DNA from: an uncultured Arenicella sp.
GTDB taxonomy: Bacteria > Pseudomonadota > Gammaproteobacteria > Arenicellales > Arenicellaceae
Direction: 5' to 3'
DNA length: 33,023 nucleotides
Assembly: GCA_937922925.1 (NCBI GenBank)
Contig: CALAKU010000058.1
Span: 1-33,023, forward strand
Below, piece after piece: positions 7,783 through 16,917 of the stretch (within the stretch, counting starts at the first letter, position 1; every line of letters begins with the position of its first letter). A program made the position numbers and the translations under genes. The notes under the pieces are model-generated. The model did not search any database and was not told the origin of the DNA. It worked only from the letters and a program-made list of their open reading frames with translations.

Positions 7783-8854
7783 GCTTTTAAATAGCCTGTC
7801 CGAACACTTCAGCGCGCTGAATGTCTTTCAATACATCACACTGCGAGCCATTTTTGCGGTTCTCACGGCCTTGGCGATTTCGTTGACCATAGGCCCGTTC
7901 ATGATTCGCAAGCTGTCTAAATATAAGATCGGGCAAACTGTGCGGCAAGACGGCCCGCCCACGCACTTTGATAAGGTCGGCACACCTACCATGGGTGGTT
8001 TGTTGATTTTGGCCAGCGTGATTTTGGCAACCTTGTTGTGGGCCGATCTAAGCAATCGCTTTGTGCAAATCACCTTGTTTACCTGTTTCTTTTTTGGCGT
8101 GATTGGCTGGTACGACGACTATCAAAAGCTCGTCCACAAAGATCCGGTCGGCATGGGGTCAAGAAATAAATTTCTCAGCCAAAGTGTTGTCGCACTGATT
8201 GCCGGTGTTTGGTTGTATGTCTCCGCTGAAACACCAATCGATACCACGCTCATCATTCCGTTGTTTAAAGATGTTGCCATTCCACTGGGTATTCTCTTTC
8301 TTCCACTGAGTTACCTAGTCATTGTTGGCACCAGCAATGCGGTCAATCTTACCGATGGCTTGGATGGTCTGGCCATTGTGCCAGCGGTCATGGTGGCTGG
8401 TGCGTTAGCGGTATTTTGTTATGCCTCTGGCAATGCCATTTTTTCTGAATACCTACAAATTCCAAGGGTGCCCGGGGCTGGCGAAGTCGCCATTTTTTGT
8501 GCGGCGCTGGTTGGCGCTGGCCTCGGCTTTTTGTGGTTTAACACTTATCCAGCGCAAGTATTTATGGGCGACATTGGTTCGCTCTCGATCGGTGCGTCGC
8601 TTGGCGTGGTGGCTGTCATAGCGCGCCAAGAGCTGGTGTTGTTTGTGATGGGCGGCATCTTTGTGCTTGAAACGGTGTCTGTGATTCTCCAAGTGGCTTC
8701 ATTCAAGCTGACCGGCAAGCGAATCTTTCGCATGGCGCCAATACATCATCATTTTGAACTCAAAGGTTGGCCAGAGCCGCGTGTGATCGTGCGCTTTTGG
8801 ATCATCAGTTTGATACTCGTTTTAATTGGCTTAGCAACGCTGAAAGTTCGCTAA
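7772..8854 (+). CDS. mraY: Phospho-MurNAc-pentapeptide transferase MraY
   Basis: This integral inner-membrane enzyme transfers phospho-MurNAc-pentapeptide to undecaprenyl phosphate to form lipid I. It is 360 residues long, exactly the E. coli length, with about ten hydrophobic segments. Conserved cytoplasmic loops include DDYQK with D115-D116, [13 protein letters not shown] near residue 190, GDIGSL, and the [14 protein letters not shown] histidine motif near the C-terminus. The ATG follows a GAGGTGA ribosome binding site inside the end of murF. Only 6 bp separate it from murD. Confidence 0.97.
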   Translation: MLYELLNSLSEHFSALNVFQYITLRAIFAVLTALAISLTIGPFMIRKLSKYKIGQTVRQDGPPTHFDKVGTPTMGGLLILASVILATLLWADLSNRFVQITLFTCFFFGVIGWYDDYQKLVHKDPVGMGSRNKFLSQSVVALIAGVWLYVSAETPIDTTLIIPLFKDVAIPLGILFLPLSYLVIVGTSNAVNLTDGLDGLAIVPAVMVAGALAVFCYASGNAIFSEYLQIPRVPGAGEVAIFCAALVGAGLGFLWFNTYPAQVFMGDIGSLSIGASLGVVAVIARQELVLFVMGGIFVLETVSVILQVASFKLTGKRIFRMAPIHHHFELKGWPEPRVIVRFWIISLILVLIGLATLKVR

Positions 8855-8860
8855 AAGATA

Positions 8861-10240
8861 ATGACAACAGCTCCTCAAATACAACAGCGTAGCGTTGATC
8901 GACACCAACAGGCCGTAGTTATCGGCCTTGGTGTGACAGGCTATAGCGTGGTGCGCTATCTGCGCGCTGAGGGTTTGGCTGTGCGTGTTATTGATCGCAA
9001 TCCTGAGCCTGCTTTGGCGAGCAAGTTAAGTACACATTACCCAGAAGTAGAAACGTTGTTTGGCGATCATAAGGTTGAGTTAAATGAAACCTTAGTAGTG
9101 CCAAGCCCGGGTGTGTCCTTGCGCTCATCGTTATTAGTGGACGCAGCACAAGAGGGCCTTGAAATCGTTGGCGACATAGAGTTGTTCGCTCAGGAAAACT
9201 CACAGCGCCTGATTGCAATCACTGGTTCCAATGGCAAAAGCACGGTAACGAGTTTAGTTGGGCAAATGTGCGCGGCGGCAGGTTTAAAACCGTTGGTCGC
9301 CGGAAACATTGGCCGCCCTGCGCTAGACGCGATTGTTGATCAAAGCGACTACGACATTGCTGTTTTAGAGTTAAGCAGTTTTCAATTAGAAACGGTGAAA
9401 CAGCTTAACGCCGATAGCGCGACAATCTTGAATATCTCGGCTGACCATATGGATCGTTACGATTCAATGGGTGATTACATTTTGGCTAAGGCGCGAATTT
9501 TACGCGGCGCAGCCTGTGCGGTATTGCCAAGTCGAGCCAGCGGCCTCGAACAGATTACTAAGATAAATAAAGCCCTGAAATTTGGTTTAGAAGAACCGCA
9601 AAACGATACCGAATTTGGATTGCGGCGCACTGGCAATCGACGTTGGTTATCGCGTGGTAAAAGTCGCCTAATGCCAATGTCAGATGTGCCCCTAGTCGGC
9701 TCACACAATATTGCCAATGTGTTAAGCGCCTTTGCTTTGGTCGATTTTTTAAAGTTGCCAAAAGAACCATCGATTGAAGCGGTCAAACACTTCAAAGGCC
9801 TAGCGCACCGAATGCAGACCGTGGCCGAGTTAAATGGTGTGCGCTGGGTTAACGATTCGAAGGCGACGAATGTCGGTGCTGCGATGTCGGCATTGCAAAG
9901 TATCGATAGCAAGCTTGTTTGGCTTGCTGGCGGCGATGGCAAAGACGCTGATTTCACAGAGCTGCATAGCGCGATTCAAAGCAACATTAAATGCTTAATC
10001 GCATTTGGGCAAGACGCCGATAAGATCGCTGGCGTAATGCCGCATGAGTTGGAAGTGGTCAAAGTAGAGACCTTAGAGCAAGCCGTCCAAGCTGCAGCGC
10101 AAGTATCTCAGAGCGGCGATACTGTGTTGTTGTCGCCAGCTTGCGCCAGCTTTGATCAGTTCGACAATTTTGAACATCGCGGTGACGTTTTCACCGCTTT
10201 AGTGGAGCAGTTGGCGTTCAGGGAGAGTGCTCATGTCTAG
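8861..10240 (+). CDS. murD: UDP-MurNAc-L-alanine:D-glutamate ligase MurD
   Basis: The cytoplasmic Mur ligase adds D-Glu as second residue of the stem peptide. At 459 residues it is slightly longer than E. coli MurD (438). Motifs: the Rossmann-like GLGVTGYSVVRYL near residue 23, P-loop GSNGKST at 122-128, ELSSFQLE, and the C-terminal NDSKATN near residue 325. About 18 polar residues precede the Rossmann strand, so a slightly later start is possible but no other ATG is well placed. Its end overlaps ftsW. Confidence 0.96.
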   Translation: MTTAPQIQQRSVDRHQQAVVIGLGVTGYSVVRYLRAEGLAVRVIDRNPEPALASKLSTHYPEVETLFGDHKVELNETLVVPSPGVSLRSSLLVDAAQEGLEIVGDIELFAQENSQRLIAITGSNGKSTVTSLVGQMCAAAGLKPLVAGNIGRPALDAIVDQSDYDIAVLELSSFQLETVKQLNADSATILNISADHMDRYDSMGDYILAKARILRGAACAVLPSRASGLEQITKINKALKFGLEEPQNDTEFGLRRTGNRRWLSRGKSRLMPMSDVPLVGSHNIANVLSAFALVDFLKLPKEPSIEAVKHFKGLAHRMQTVAELNGVRWVNDSKATNVGAAMSALQSIDSKLVWLAGGDGKDADFTELHSAIQSNIKCLIAFGQDADKIAGVMPHELEVVKVETLEQAVQAAAQVSQSGDTVLLSPACASFDQFDNFEHRGDVFTALVEQLAFRESAHV

Positions 10241-11423
10241 CCTTGCCATGCAGGCGACTCGAATTAATCGCGGCGCACAAGAGATGAAAATCGACGCAGT
10301 TTTGCTGGGTGTTTTTGCCGCCTTGCTGACGCTCGGTTTGATTATGGTGTTTTCAAGCACTATTGCCATGGGTACTAAAGACCTCAACCTCAATACCTAT
10401 CATTTTTGGCGGCAATCGGTGCACATTGCCGTTGGCTTGATTTGTGCCTTTGTGGTCTCGCGAGTGCCGCTTTGGGTTTGGCAGCGAAGTTCAGGGGTCA
10501 TTTTGTGCGTCGCCATTTTGATGCTTGCTGCGTTGCTTGCGCTGGGTGTTGAAGTTAATAATTCGACGCGCTGGTTTACCATCGCTGGCGTGCGATTACA
10601 GCCAGTCGAATTTGTAAAGCTGGCCATCGTTCTTTACGCCGCCAGCTATCTGACGCGACGACAAGCCGAGATCACTAAATTCTCTAAAGGCATTGTCAAT
10701 ATGGGTTTGGTATTGGCTCTAATCGCGGCTTTGTTATTGCTGCAACCAGACTTTGGGAGCTTTGTGGTCATCACGGCGACGGTAGGCTTGATGATGTTTT
10801 TGGGCGGCATTCGGATACTACACACCTTTCTGTGTTTAGCTGTAGTGGCCGCCATTATTCCATTTATCATTGCCGCTTCACCTGAGCGCATGAATCGCTT
10901 GAGCACTTTTTTAAATCCTTGGGCTGATCCATTTGGCGAGGGTTTTCAGTTAACCCAGGCGCTTATCGCGGTCGGCCGCGGTGAAATTTTTGGAGTTGGG
11001 CTGGGTGCCAGTATTCAAAAACTCTATTACTTACCGCACGCGCACAACGATTTTATTTTGGCGGTTCTTGCTGAAGAACTTGGCCTAGTGGGCACGCTGT
11101 TGGTGATTTTTCTATACGCCACCTTGTTGCACCGCGCGTTGCAAATTTCTCGCACCGCTGAGTTATTGGGCCGCGTTTATGCATCGCGACTAGCTCAAGG
11201 TATTGGCATTTTGTTGGTCTTTCAGGCCGTGATTAATATTGGCGTCAATTTGGGCGCACTGCCGACCAAAGGGTTGACCCTTCCGTTCATCAGTTATGGC
11301 GGCTCTAGTATGTTGGCGTGCTGTATTGCGATGGGCTTATTGTTGGGTGTTGACCGGCATAATCGCCAGCGCCAAATGCCTGAACCAACGACTAAGCGAC
11401 GTAGCCCGGGAGCAGTTAAATGA
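10233..11423 (+). CDS. ftsW: Septal peptidoglycan glycosyltransferase FtsW (SEDS family)
   Basis: This polytopic inner-membrane SEDS protein polymerises lipid II at the septum together with FtsI. It has about ten hydrophobic segments and the family motifs STRWFTIAGVRLQPVEFVKL, FGEGFQLTQALIAVGRGE and LPTKGLTLPFISYGGSS. The aspartate equivalent to the proposed catalytic residue of E. coli FtsW (D297) is kept as D273 in HAHNDF. The nearby positions equivalent to E289 and E293 are Tyr265 and His269, which is unusual compared with E. coli. I chose ATG 10233 because GGGAG (10221-10225) sits 7 nt upstream and the overlap with murD is then the recurring 8-bp ATGNNTRA type. A GTG at 10227 is an alternative start, two codons longer. 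Confidence 0.95.
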   Translation: MSSLAMQATRINRGAQEMKIDAVLLGVFAALLTLGLIMVFSSTIAMGTKDLNLNTYHFWRQSVHIAVGLICAFVVSRVPLWVWQRSSGVILCVAILMLAALLALGVEVNNSTRWFTIAGVRLQPVEFVKLAIVLYAASYLTRRQAEITKFSKGIVNMGLVLALIAALLLLQPDFGSFVVITATVGLMMFLGGIRILHTFLCLAVVAAIIPFIIAASPERMNRLSTFLNPWADPFGEGFQLTQALIAVGRGEIFGVGLGASIQKLYYLPHAHNDFILAVLAEELGLVGTLLVIFLYATLLHRALQISRTAELLGRVYASRLAQGIGILLVFQAVINIGVNLGALPTKGLTLPFISYGGSSMLACCIAMGLLLGVDRHNRQRQMPEPTTKRRSPGAVK

Positions 11424-12481
11424 GTGCTCCTAAGTTAATGGTCATGGCCGGCGGCACTGGCGGGCATGTTTTTCCAGCATTGGCCGTCGCCGACGGTTTG
11501 CGCGAGCGCGGTGTTAATGTGGTTTGGCTCGGCACACGCGCCGGTCTAGAAGCCAAAGTGGTTCCTCAGCACAACATCGAAATACGCTGGGTTACCGTTG
11601 AGGGCTTGCGCGGTAAAGGCAAGTTGGCTTGGTTGATGGCACCATTTAGATTATTCAAAGCAATGATACAGAGTGCGCGAATTTTACGGACCGAACGCCC
11701 CAATTGCGTATTGGGTATGGGCGGCTTTGCCTCGGGGCCCGGTGCTTTGATGGCTCGAATCATGGGGATGCGACTCGTGATCCATGAGCAAAATGCGATA
11801 GCCGGTTTAACCAATAAAGTATTGGCCAAAATTGCTCATGTTGTTTTAAGCGGCTTTCCGAACGTGGCGGGTTTGCCCAAGCAAAGCCATTGGGTTGGCA
11901 ATCCAGTAAGAGAGGGAATTGCTTCTAAGGAAAAAACCATCGAGCCGCCGACCAAGGTGTTGATCGTCGGCGGCAGTCAAGGTGCGTATTCGTTTAATCG
12001 ATTTTTACCATCGTCTCTTAGCGAGCTCAGCGAATCAGACATTAGTATTTGGCATCAAACGGGGCGTGGCAATACCGCCGACGTTGAGGCCGCTTACAAA
12101 GCAAGTGGTCGCCCAGCAAAAGTCAGCGACTTTATTGACGATATGGCAGCAGCGTATCAATGGGCGGATCTCCTGATTTGTCGCGCGGGCGCGATGACGA
12201 TTGCTGAGTGTTGCGCCGCTTCAAAACCCGCTTTGTTTATTCCTTTTCCGTTTTCGGCGGGCGCACATCAAGACATCAATGCTAAAGCTCTGGTGGATAT
12301 AGGCGCCGCTCGAGTTATCAGCAATGACGATTTACAGCAAGGTCGTTTGATGCCTGTATTGCAAGAAATGTTGGCTGATCAAATCGAGCTCGCCAATATG
12401 GGCCGTCGGGCACATACGCTTTATAAGCCCGATGCGGTATCTACGGTTGTCGAGATTTGCGAGGAGCAGTGCTATGCGTAA
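11420..12481 (+). CDS. murG: Lipid II synthase MurG (undecaprenyl-PP-MurNAc-pentapeptide GlcNAc transferase)
   Basis: The 353-residue GT-B fold glycosyltransferase (E. coli 355) works at the inner face of the cytoplasmic membrane and adds GlcNAc to lipid I. The N-terminal glycine loop GGTGGHVFPALAVA starts at about residue 12. HEQNAIAGLTNKVLAKIA is the conserved acceptor-side motif. GGSQGA near residue 187 and CRAGAMTIAE near residue 255 line the UDP-GlcNAc site. The start overlaps the ftsW stop in ATGA and the stop overlaps murC by 8 bp. Confidence 0.97.
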   Translation: MSAPKLMVMAGGTGGHVFPALAVADGLRERGVNVVWLGTRAGLEAKVVPQHNIEIRWVTVEGLRGKGKLAWLMAPFRLFKAMIQSARILRTERPNCVLGMGGFASGPGALMARIMGMRLVIHEQNAIAGLTNKVLAKIAHVVLSGFPNVAGLPKQSHWVGNPVREGIASKEKTIEPPTKVLIVGGSQGAYSFNRFLPSSLSELSESDISIWHQTGRGNTADVEAAYKASGRPAKVSDFIDDMAAAYQWADLLICRAGAMTIAECCAASKPALFIPFPFSAGAHQDINAKALVDIGAARVISNDDLQQGRLMPVLQEMLADQIELANMGRRAHTLYKPDAVSTVVEICEEQCYA

Positions 12482-13883
12482 TCGCGTCAATCGTATTCAT
12501 TTTGTTGGCGTTTGTGGCAGCGGTATGTCGGGTATCGCCGAAGTGTTGGTCAACTTAGACTACAGCGTCTCTGGTTCAGATATCAACGATGGCCCGGTTG
12601 CCGATCGTTTGCGCGCTGCTGGAATAGCCGTGGTTATCGGTCACCGAGCGCAGAACATTGCTAAGGCCGATGTTGTGGTTGTCTCATCCGCGATTGATCA
12701 AAGCAATCCTGAGATTAAGGCGTCGATAGAAGCGGGTATTCCAGTTATTCCTCGAGCGGAAATGCTTGGCGAGCTAATGCGGTTTCAGCAAGGCATCGCG
12801 GTTGCCGGAACCCATGGTAAAACCACAACAACCAGTCTAGTGGCGGCGATCTTAACCGCCGCTGAACTTGACCCTACCTTTGTGGTTGGCGGGCTAATTA
12901 ACAATGCCGGTGTCAATGCCAAGCTTGGCCGTGGCGACTATCTCATTGCCGAAGCCGATGAAAGCGATGCTTCTTTTTTAAATCTAAAGCCTGAGATGGC
13001 GGTGGTTACCAATATCGATGCCGACCATATGGTGACCTACAACGGCGATCTTGAAACACTCAAGCAAACGTTTGTGACGTTTTTGCAAAATTTGCCGTTT
13101 TACGGTTTGGCCGTTTTATGCGAGGACGATGCCAATGTCAGTGATATCAGAGAACATATTCACAAACCGATGGTGTCTTATGGAGTCAGTGAATCGGCTG
13201 ACTACCGGGTCAGCGACATAAAGCAGACAGGCACGACTGTGGAGTTTAAGGTTAAGCGACCTGAGTCGACTAGCGATCTGCAAGTCACCTTGCCGATACC
13301 GGGCCAACATAATGCATTAAATGCCACCGCGGCTATCGCCGTTGCGACTCATTTAGGCATACAAGATCAAGCCATCATAGAAGGCCTAGCAAACTTTGGT
13401 GGCGTAGGCCGGCGCTTTGAAATTTTAGGTGAGCTTTCAATCAATGCTGCGCGTGTCACCTTGGTGGACGATTACGCGCACCATCCGGTAGAACTTCAAG
13501 CCACACTAACCGCCGCTCGCGCGAGCTGGCCTGATCGGCGTTTAGTCGCGATTTTTCAGCCACATCGCTACAGCCGAACTTACGATTTGTTTGATGATTT
13601 TGTGACCGTTTTAGCAGAACAAAGCGATCTGCTGATTTGCGAAGTATATCCTGCCGGCGAGAAACCAATTAGTGGTGCGGCGGGCAAAGATTTATGTCAG
13701 GCGATTCGTGTGCGCGGCGCTAGTCATCCTATCTTTGTGCCCGAGGTTAACGATCTTGCGACCACGCTGGAACCCTTGGTAAAAGATGGCGATGTAATCC
13801 TAACGCTTGGGGCTGGCAGCATCGGCAAAGCGAGCCAGGCTCTTTTCAAGACGTATTCTCAAGGCGAGCTTAGTCATGATTGA
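12474..13883 (+). CDS. murC: UDP-MurNAc:L-alanine ligase MurC
   Basis: The 469-residue Mur ligase starts stem-peptide synthesis by joining L-Ala to UDP-MurNAc in the cytoplasm. Motifs: N-terminal UDP-binding loop HFVGVCGSGMSGIAEVL, P-loop GTHGKTTTT at 112-120, EADESDASFL, and DDYAHHPVE in the C-terminal domain. ATG 12474 is chosen because GAGGAG lies 7 nt upstream and the protein then begins with RNRVNRIHFVG as family members do. A 14-residue extension to 12432 would lie wholly inside murG. The usual GIGGxGM loop carries Cys14 in place of a glycine. Confidence 0.96.
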   Translation: MRNRVNRIHFVGVCGSGMSGIAEVLVNLDYSVSGSDINDGPVADRLRAAGIAVVIGHRAQNIAKADVVVVSSAIDQSNPEIKASIEAGIPVIPRAEMLGELMRFQQGIAVAGTHGKTTTTSLVAAILTAAELDPTFVVGGLINNAGVNAKLGRGDYLIAEADESDASFLNLKPEMAVVTNIDADHMVTYNGDLETLKQTFVTFLQNLPFYGLAVLCEDDANVSDIREHIHKPMVSYGVSESADYRVSDIKQTGTTVEFKVKRPESTSDLQVTLPIPGQHNALNATAAIAVATHLGIQDQAIIEGLANFGGVGRRFEILGELSINAARVTLVDDYAHHPVELQATLTAARASWPDRRLVAIFQPHRYSRTYDLFDDFVTVLAEQSDLLICEVYPAGEKPISGAAGKDLCQAIRVRGASHPIFVPEVNDLATTLEPLVKDGDVILTLGAGSIGKASQALFKTYSQGELSHD

Positions 13884-14817
13884 TGTGAAGAGCTTAGGCA
13901 AGGTTGCCGTTTTGATGGGCGGCATTTCGGCTGAGAGAGAAGTCTCGCTGGTCTCGGGCAATGCGGTACTCAAAGGCCTTGTTTCTAGTGGCGTGGATGC
14001 GCATGCGGTCGATGCCAATCCGGCTAATATTGGTTCTTTAAAAGCGCAAGGTTTTGATCGAGCGTTTATCGTACTGCATGGTCGCTGGGGCGAAGACGGT
14101 GTTGTTCAGGGCGCTTTGCAATCCATCAATCTGCCTTACACCGGCAGTGGCGTATTAGGCTGTGCTCTGGCAATGGATAAAGCGCGCAGCAAATTGATCT
14201 GGCAACAATTGGGCCTACCTACCGCTGACTTTCGTGTCTTAAACAGCGATGCTGATCTAGATGGGCTGTTAGATCAATTAGGCCTACCCTTATTTTTAAA
14301 ACCTGTACGTGAGGGTTCAAGTGTGGGTATCGCCAAAGTTGAAAGCGAAGCGCAACTAAAGAGCGCTTATGTCAGTGCTGCGAGCTTTGGTGATGCGGTG
14401 CTGGCTGAACGCTTTATTGAAGGGGCGGAGTTAACGGTTAGCATCTTAGATGGCAAAGCCTTACCCGTGATAGAAATGCGCACTGACAATGAGTTCTACG
14501 ATTATCACGCCAAGTACGAAACCGATGAGACTCAATATATTTGCCCTGCGCAATTGCCCGACGCGCTAACTCAAGAGGTTCAAGAAATAGCGCTGGCGGC
14601 ATTCAACGCCCTCGATTGCTCTGTGTGGGGCCGCGTAGATTTAATGTTAGACGCTAATCAACGGCCGTTGCTGCTTGAAGTCAACACGGTGCCGGGGATG
14701 ACCAGCCATAGTTTGGTTCCCATGGCGGCCGCAGCTAATGGTATGAGTTTTGAGGATTTAGTGCTTGGATTGATCGCCACAACATTGAATCCATCAATGG
14801 AGGCCGCCAATGCCTAA
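13876..14817 (+). CDS. ddl: D-alanine--D-alanine ligase
   Basis: This ATP-grasp ligase makes the D-Ala-D-Ala dipeptide used by MurF. With the start at 13876 it has 313 residues (E. coli DdlB 306). The N-terminal LMGGISAEREVSLVSG, the ATP-binding FLKPVREGSSVGIAKV near residue 140, and the C-terminal metal/ATP site EVNTVPGMTSHSLVPMAA are all present. A longer reading from 13807 adds 23 basic residues that are only the murC reading frame shifted. AAGGCGAG at 13861-13868 is well spaced for ATG 13876. It overlaps both murC and ftsQ by 8 bp. Confidence 0.96.
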   Translation: MIDVKSLGKVAVLMGGISAEREVSLVSGNAVLKGLVSSGVDAHAVDANPANIGSLKAQGFDRAFIVLHGRWGEDGVVQGALQSINLPYTGSGVLGCALAMDKARSKLIWQQLGLPTADFRVLNSDADLDGLLDQLGLPLFLKPVREGSSVGIAKVESEAQLKSAYVSAASFGDAVLAERFIEGAELTVSILDGKALPVIEMRTDNEFYDYHAKYETDETQYICPAQLPDALTQEVQEIALAAFNALDCSVWGRVDLMLDANQRPLLLEVNTVPGMTSHSLVPMAAAANGMSFEDLVLGLIATTLNPSMEAANA

Positions 14818-15649
14818 GCGCGCGCTAGAACATCAAGAGCAAGCTTATTTGCTTGAACGCGCGCGTCGATTGGGGCGAGGTGTGTTACTGAGCAGTGCCA
14901 CCGTTTTGAGCTTTTTGGCGGGTTCCTTATTGCTTACCGATCACTTATTTCAGCCACAACGATTTGAAATTAAACAATTGAAAATAAGCGGCAAGTTTCG
15001 ATACACCACGCCGCAAAAAATTGAAGCGACGGTGGTGAAAGACGAGTTGGCTAACTTCTTTGCTGCCGACTTAGACGCCATTAAAGCCAAAGTTTTGGAC
15101 GTGCCTTGGGTCGCTCGCGCTGAAGTACGTCGTCAGTGGCCAGATACCCTGTTAATCCGGGTTAAAGAACATCGCCCCTTGATGCGCTGGCACGACCTTG
15201 GTTCAGTCAGGCAAAAGCCTGCCAGTAAAAGCACTCAGTTATGGCTGAGTTCACTCGGTGCGGTGATCGAAGTTCCTGACAAGCTCGAATTGCCGGCGAT
15301 TAACTTGTTTGGAAATCGCGATCACGCGCAAAAATTGATGAACACGGCCCTGCGTTGGCAACGAGAGTTAGCTCTGTCTGATCTTGAGTTGCTTGAACTA
15401 AAACAAAGCGAGGCGCAGTCGTATTCAGTTACGTTGCGCTTGGGTAAACATGGGGAGCCGTTCGAATTGTTGCTCGGCACGAAAGACATGCAAGCGCGAA
15501 TAGCTCGATTTCAATATTTGTTCGATAAGCAATTTCGTTTTTCTGATTTCCAACTTAAACGGGTAGACGCGCGCTACCCGAATGGCTTAGCCGTACAACA
15601 ATCGCGCCGTGCAGAACCCCTTGAAGCCACCGAGCCAGTACAAGGCTAG
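14810..15649 (+). CDS. ftsQ: Cell division protein FtsQ
   Basis: The 279-residue bitopic division protein (E. coli 276) has a basic cytoplasmic tail of about 30 residues and one membrane segment at about 27-45. A POTRA domain follows (FEIKQLKISGKFRYTTPQKI onward, about 54-122, including VPWVARAEVRRQWPDTLLI), then a beta domain. FtsQ recruits FtsL-FtsB and restrains divisome activation. GGAGG precedes the ATG, which overlaps the ddl stop in the same ATGCCTAA sequence used at rsmH/ftsL. A 14-bp gap leads to ftsA. Confidence 0.95.
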   Translation: MPKRALEHQEQAYLLERARRLGRGVLLSSATVLSFLAGSLLLTDHLFQPQRFEIKQLKISGKFRYTTPQKIEATVVKDELANFFAADLDAIKAKVLDVPWVARAEVRRQWPDTLLIRVKEHRPLMRWHDLGSVRQKPASKSTQLWLSSLGAVIEVPDKLELPAINLFGNRDHAQKLMNTALRWQRELALSDLELLELKQSEAQSYSVTLRLGKHGEPFELLLGTKDMQARIARFQYLFDKQFRFSDFQLKRVDARYPNGLAVQQSRRAEPLEATEPVQG

Positions 15650-15663
15650 GAGACCAAACGAGC

Positions 15664-16899
15664 ATGAGTAAAAAAGAAGAAAGCAAGTTGATCGTTGGTT
15701 TAGACATTGGTACGTCTAAAGTGCTAGCGATTGTCGGTGAGGTAAATGCCGAAGGCGATGTTGAGATTATCGGGTATGGGCATCATCCGGCAACCGGAAT
15801 GCGTAAAGGTGTGGTTGCGAATATAGAAGAAACCGTCACCGCGATTCAACGGGCAGTCGAAGAGGCTGAGCTAATGGCGGGCTGTCAAATTTACTCGGTG
15901 TTTGCTGGAATCGCGGGTGCGCATATTAATTCGTTTAACTCGCACGGCGTGGTTGCCGTACGCGATGGTGAGGTTGACGAAAACGATCTTGATCGCGTGA
16001 TTGAATCGGCCAAAGCGGTCGCGATACCCAATGACCAGTCCATTTTGCATGTCTTACCTCAGGAATACATCATCGATGGCCAAGAAGGTATTCGCCATCC
16101 TATCGGTATGAATGGCATTCGTTTAGAAGCCAATCTGCACATGGTCACAGCGTCCGTTAGTGCTGAGAAAAATATCGAAAAGTGCATTCGTCGATGCGGC
16201 CTTGAGGTCGACGACATCATCTTAGAGCAGCTCGCATCGTGCGAGTCGGTGCTCACAGAAGACGAGAAAGAGCTTGGTGTGTGTCTAGTGGATATTGGTG
16301 GTGGCACAACTGATATTGCCGTTTACTCTGAGGGCGCCGTTCGCCATACCGCGGTAATTCCAGTTGCCGGCGATCAAATCACCAACGATATCGCGATTGC
16401 TTTACGCACACCTACGGCCTCAGCAGAAGATCTTAAAAAACGTTATGCCTGCGCGCTAAGGCAATTGGCGCCACATGACGAAAGCATAGAAGTGCAAACC
16501 GTCGGAGATCGCCCCCCACGAAAATTGTCAAAGCAAACCTTGGCTGAAGTGGTCGAGCCGCGCATCGAAGAATTGTTCGAGTTGATTCGTCTTGATCTTC
16601 GGCGCAATGGTTTTGAAAGCTTGATTCGCTCAGGCGTCGTCCTTACCGGCGGCAGCTCAAAGATGGAAGGCATGGTGGATTTGGCCGAAGAAATTTTTCA
16701 CCTGCCGGTTCGTCTAGGAACCCCTAAATACTTGGGAGGTTTGAGCGAAGTGGTGCGTAATCCGATTTATTCAACTGGCGTTGGCTTAGTGCAATTTGGT
16801 CATAACAACCAAGCCAACCCTAAAAAAACAACACAACAAGAATCCAAGGTCAGTGCTTTTTTCAGCCGAATTAAGCATTGGTTTCAGGGTAATTTTTAA
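15664..16899 (+). CDS. ftsA: Cell division protein FtsA (actin-like FtsZ membrane tether)
   Basis: The 411-residue actin-fold ATPase (E. coli 420) anchors FtsZ to the membrane. The phosphate-1 motif GLDIGTSKVLAIVGE is at about residues 13-27, and the phosphate-2 motif VDIGGGTTDIAVY is near residue 210. LTGGSSKMEGM is the C-terminal adenosine motif. The last residues, AFFSRIKHWFQGNF, form an amphipathic helix typical of the FtsA membrane-targeting sequence. AGGAGA precedes the start, and ftsZ begins 18 bp downstream. Confidence 0.97.
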   Translation: MSKKEESKLIVGLDIGTSKVLAIVGEVNAEGDVEIIGYGHHPATGMRKGVVANIEETVTAIQRAVEEAELMAGCQIYSVFAGIAGAHINSFNSHGVVAVRDGEVDENDLDRVIESAKAVAIPNDQSILHVLPQEYIIDGQEGIRHPIGMNGIRLEANLHMVTASVSAEKNIEKCIRRCGLEVDDIILEQLASCESVLTEDEKELGVCLVDIGGGTTDIAVYSEGAVRHTAVIPVAGDQITNDIAIALRTPTASAEDLKKRYACALRQLAPHDESIEVQTVGDRPPRKLSKQTLAEVVEPRIEELFELIRLDLRRNGFESLIRSGVVLTGGSSKMEGMVDLAEEIFHLPVRLGTPKYLGGLSEVVRNPIYSTGVGLVQFGHNNQANPKKTTQQESKVSAFFSRIKHWFQGNF

Positions 16900-16917
16900 T
16901 ATTAACGGGAGTAAATA

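Noticed and set aside
9475-9957. 160-codon open frame on the - strand inside murD
   Set aside because: It lies entirely within conserved murD sequence and resembles no protein; a shadow frame.
12432-12473. N-terminal extension of murC
   Set aside because: It is wholly within murG, and GAGGAG is ideally spaced for the ATG at 12474.
13807-13875. N-terminal extension of ddl
   Set aside because: It overlaps conserved murC sequence in another frame and adds 23 basic residues not found in Ddl proteins.
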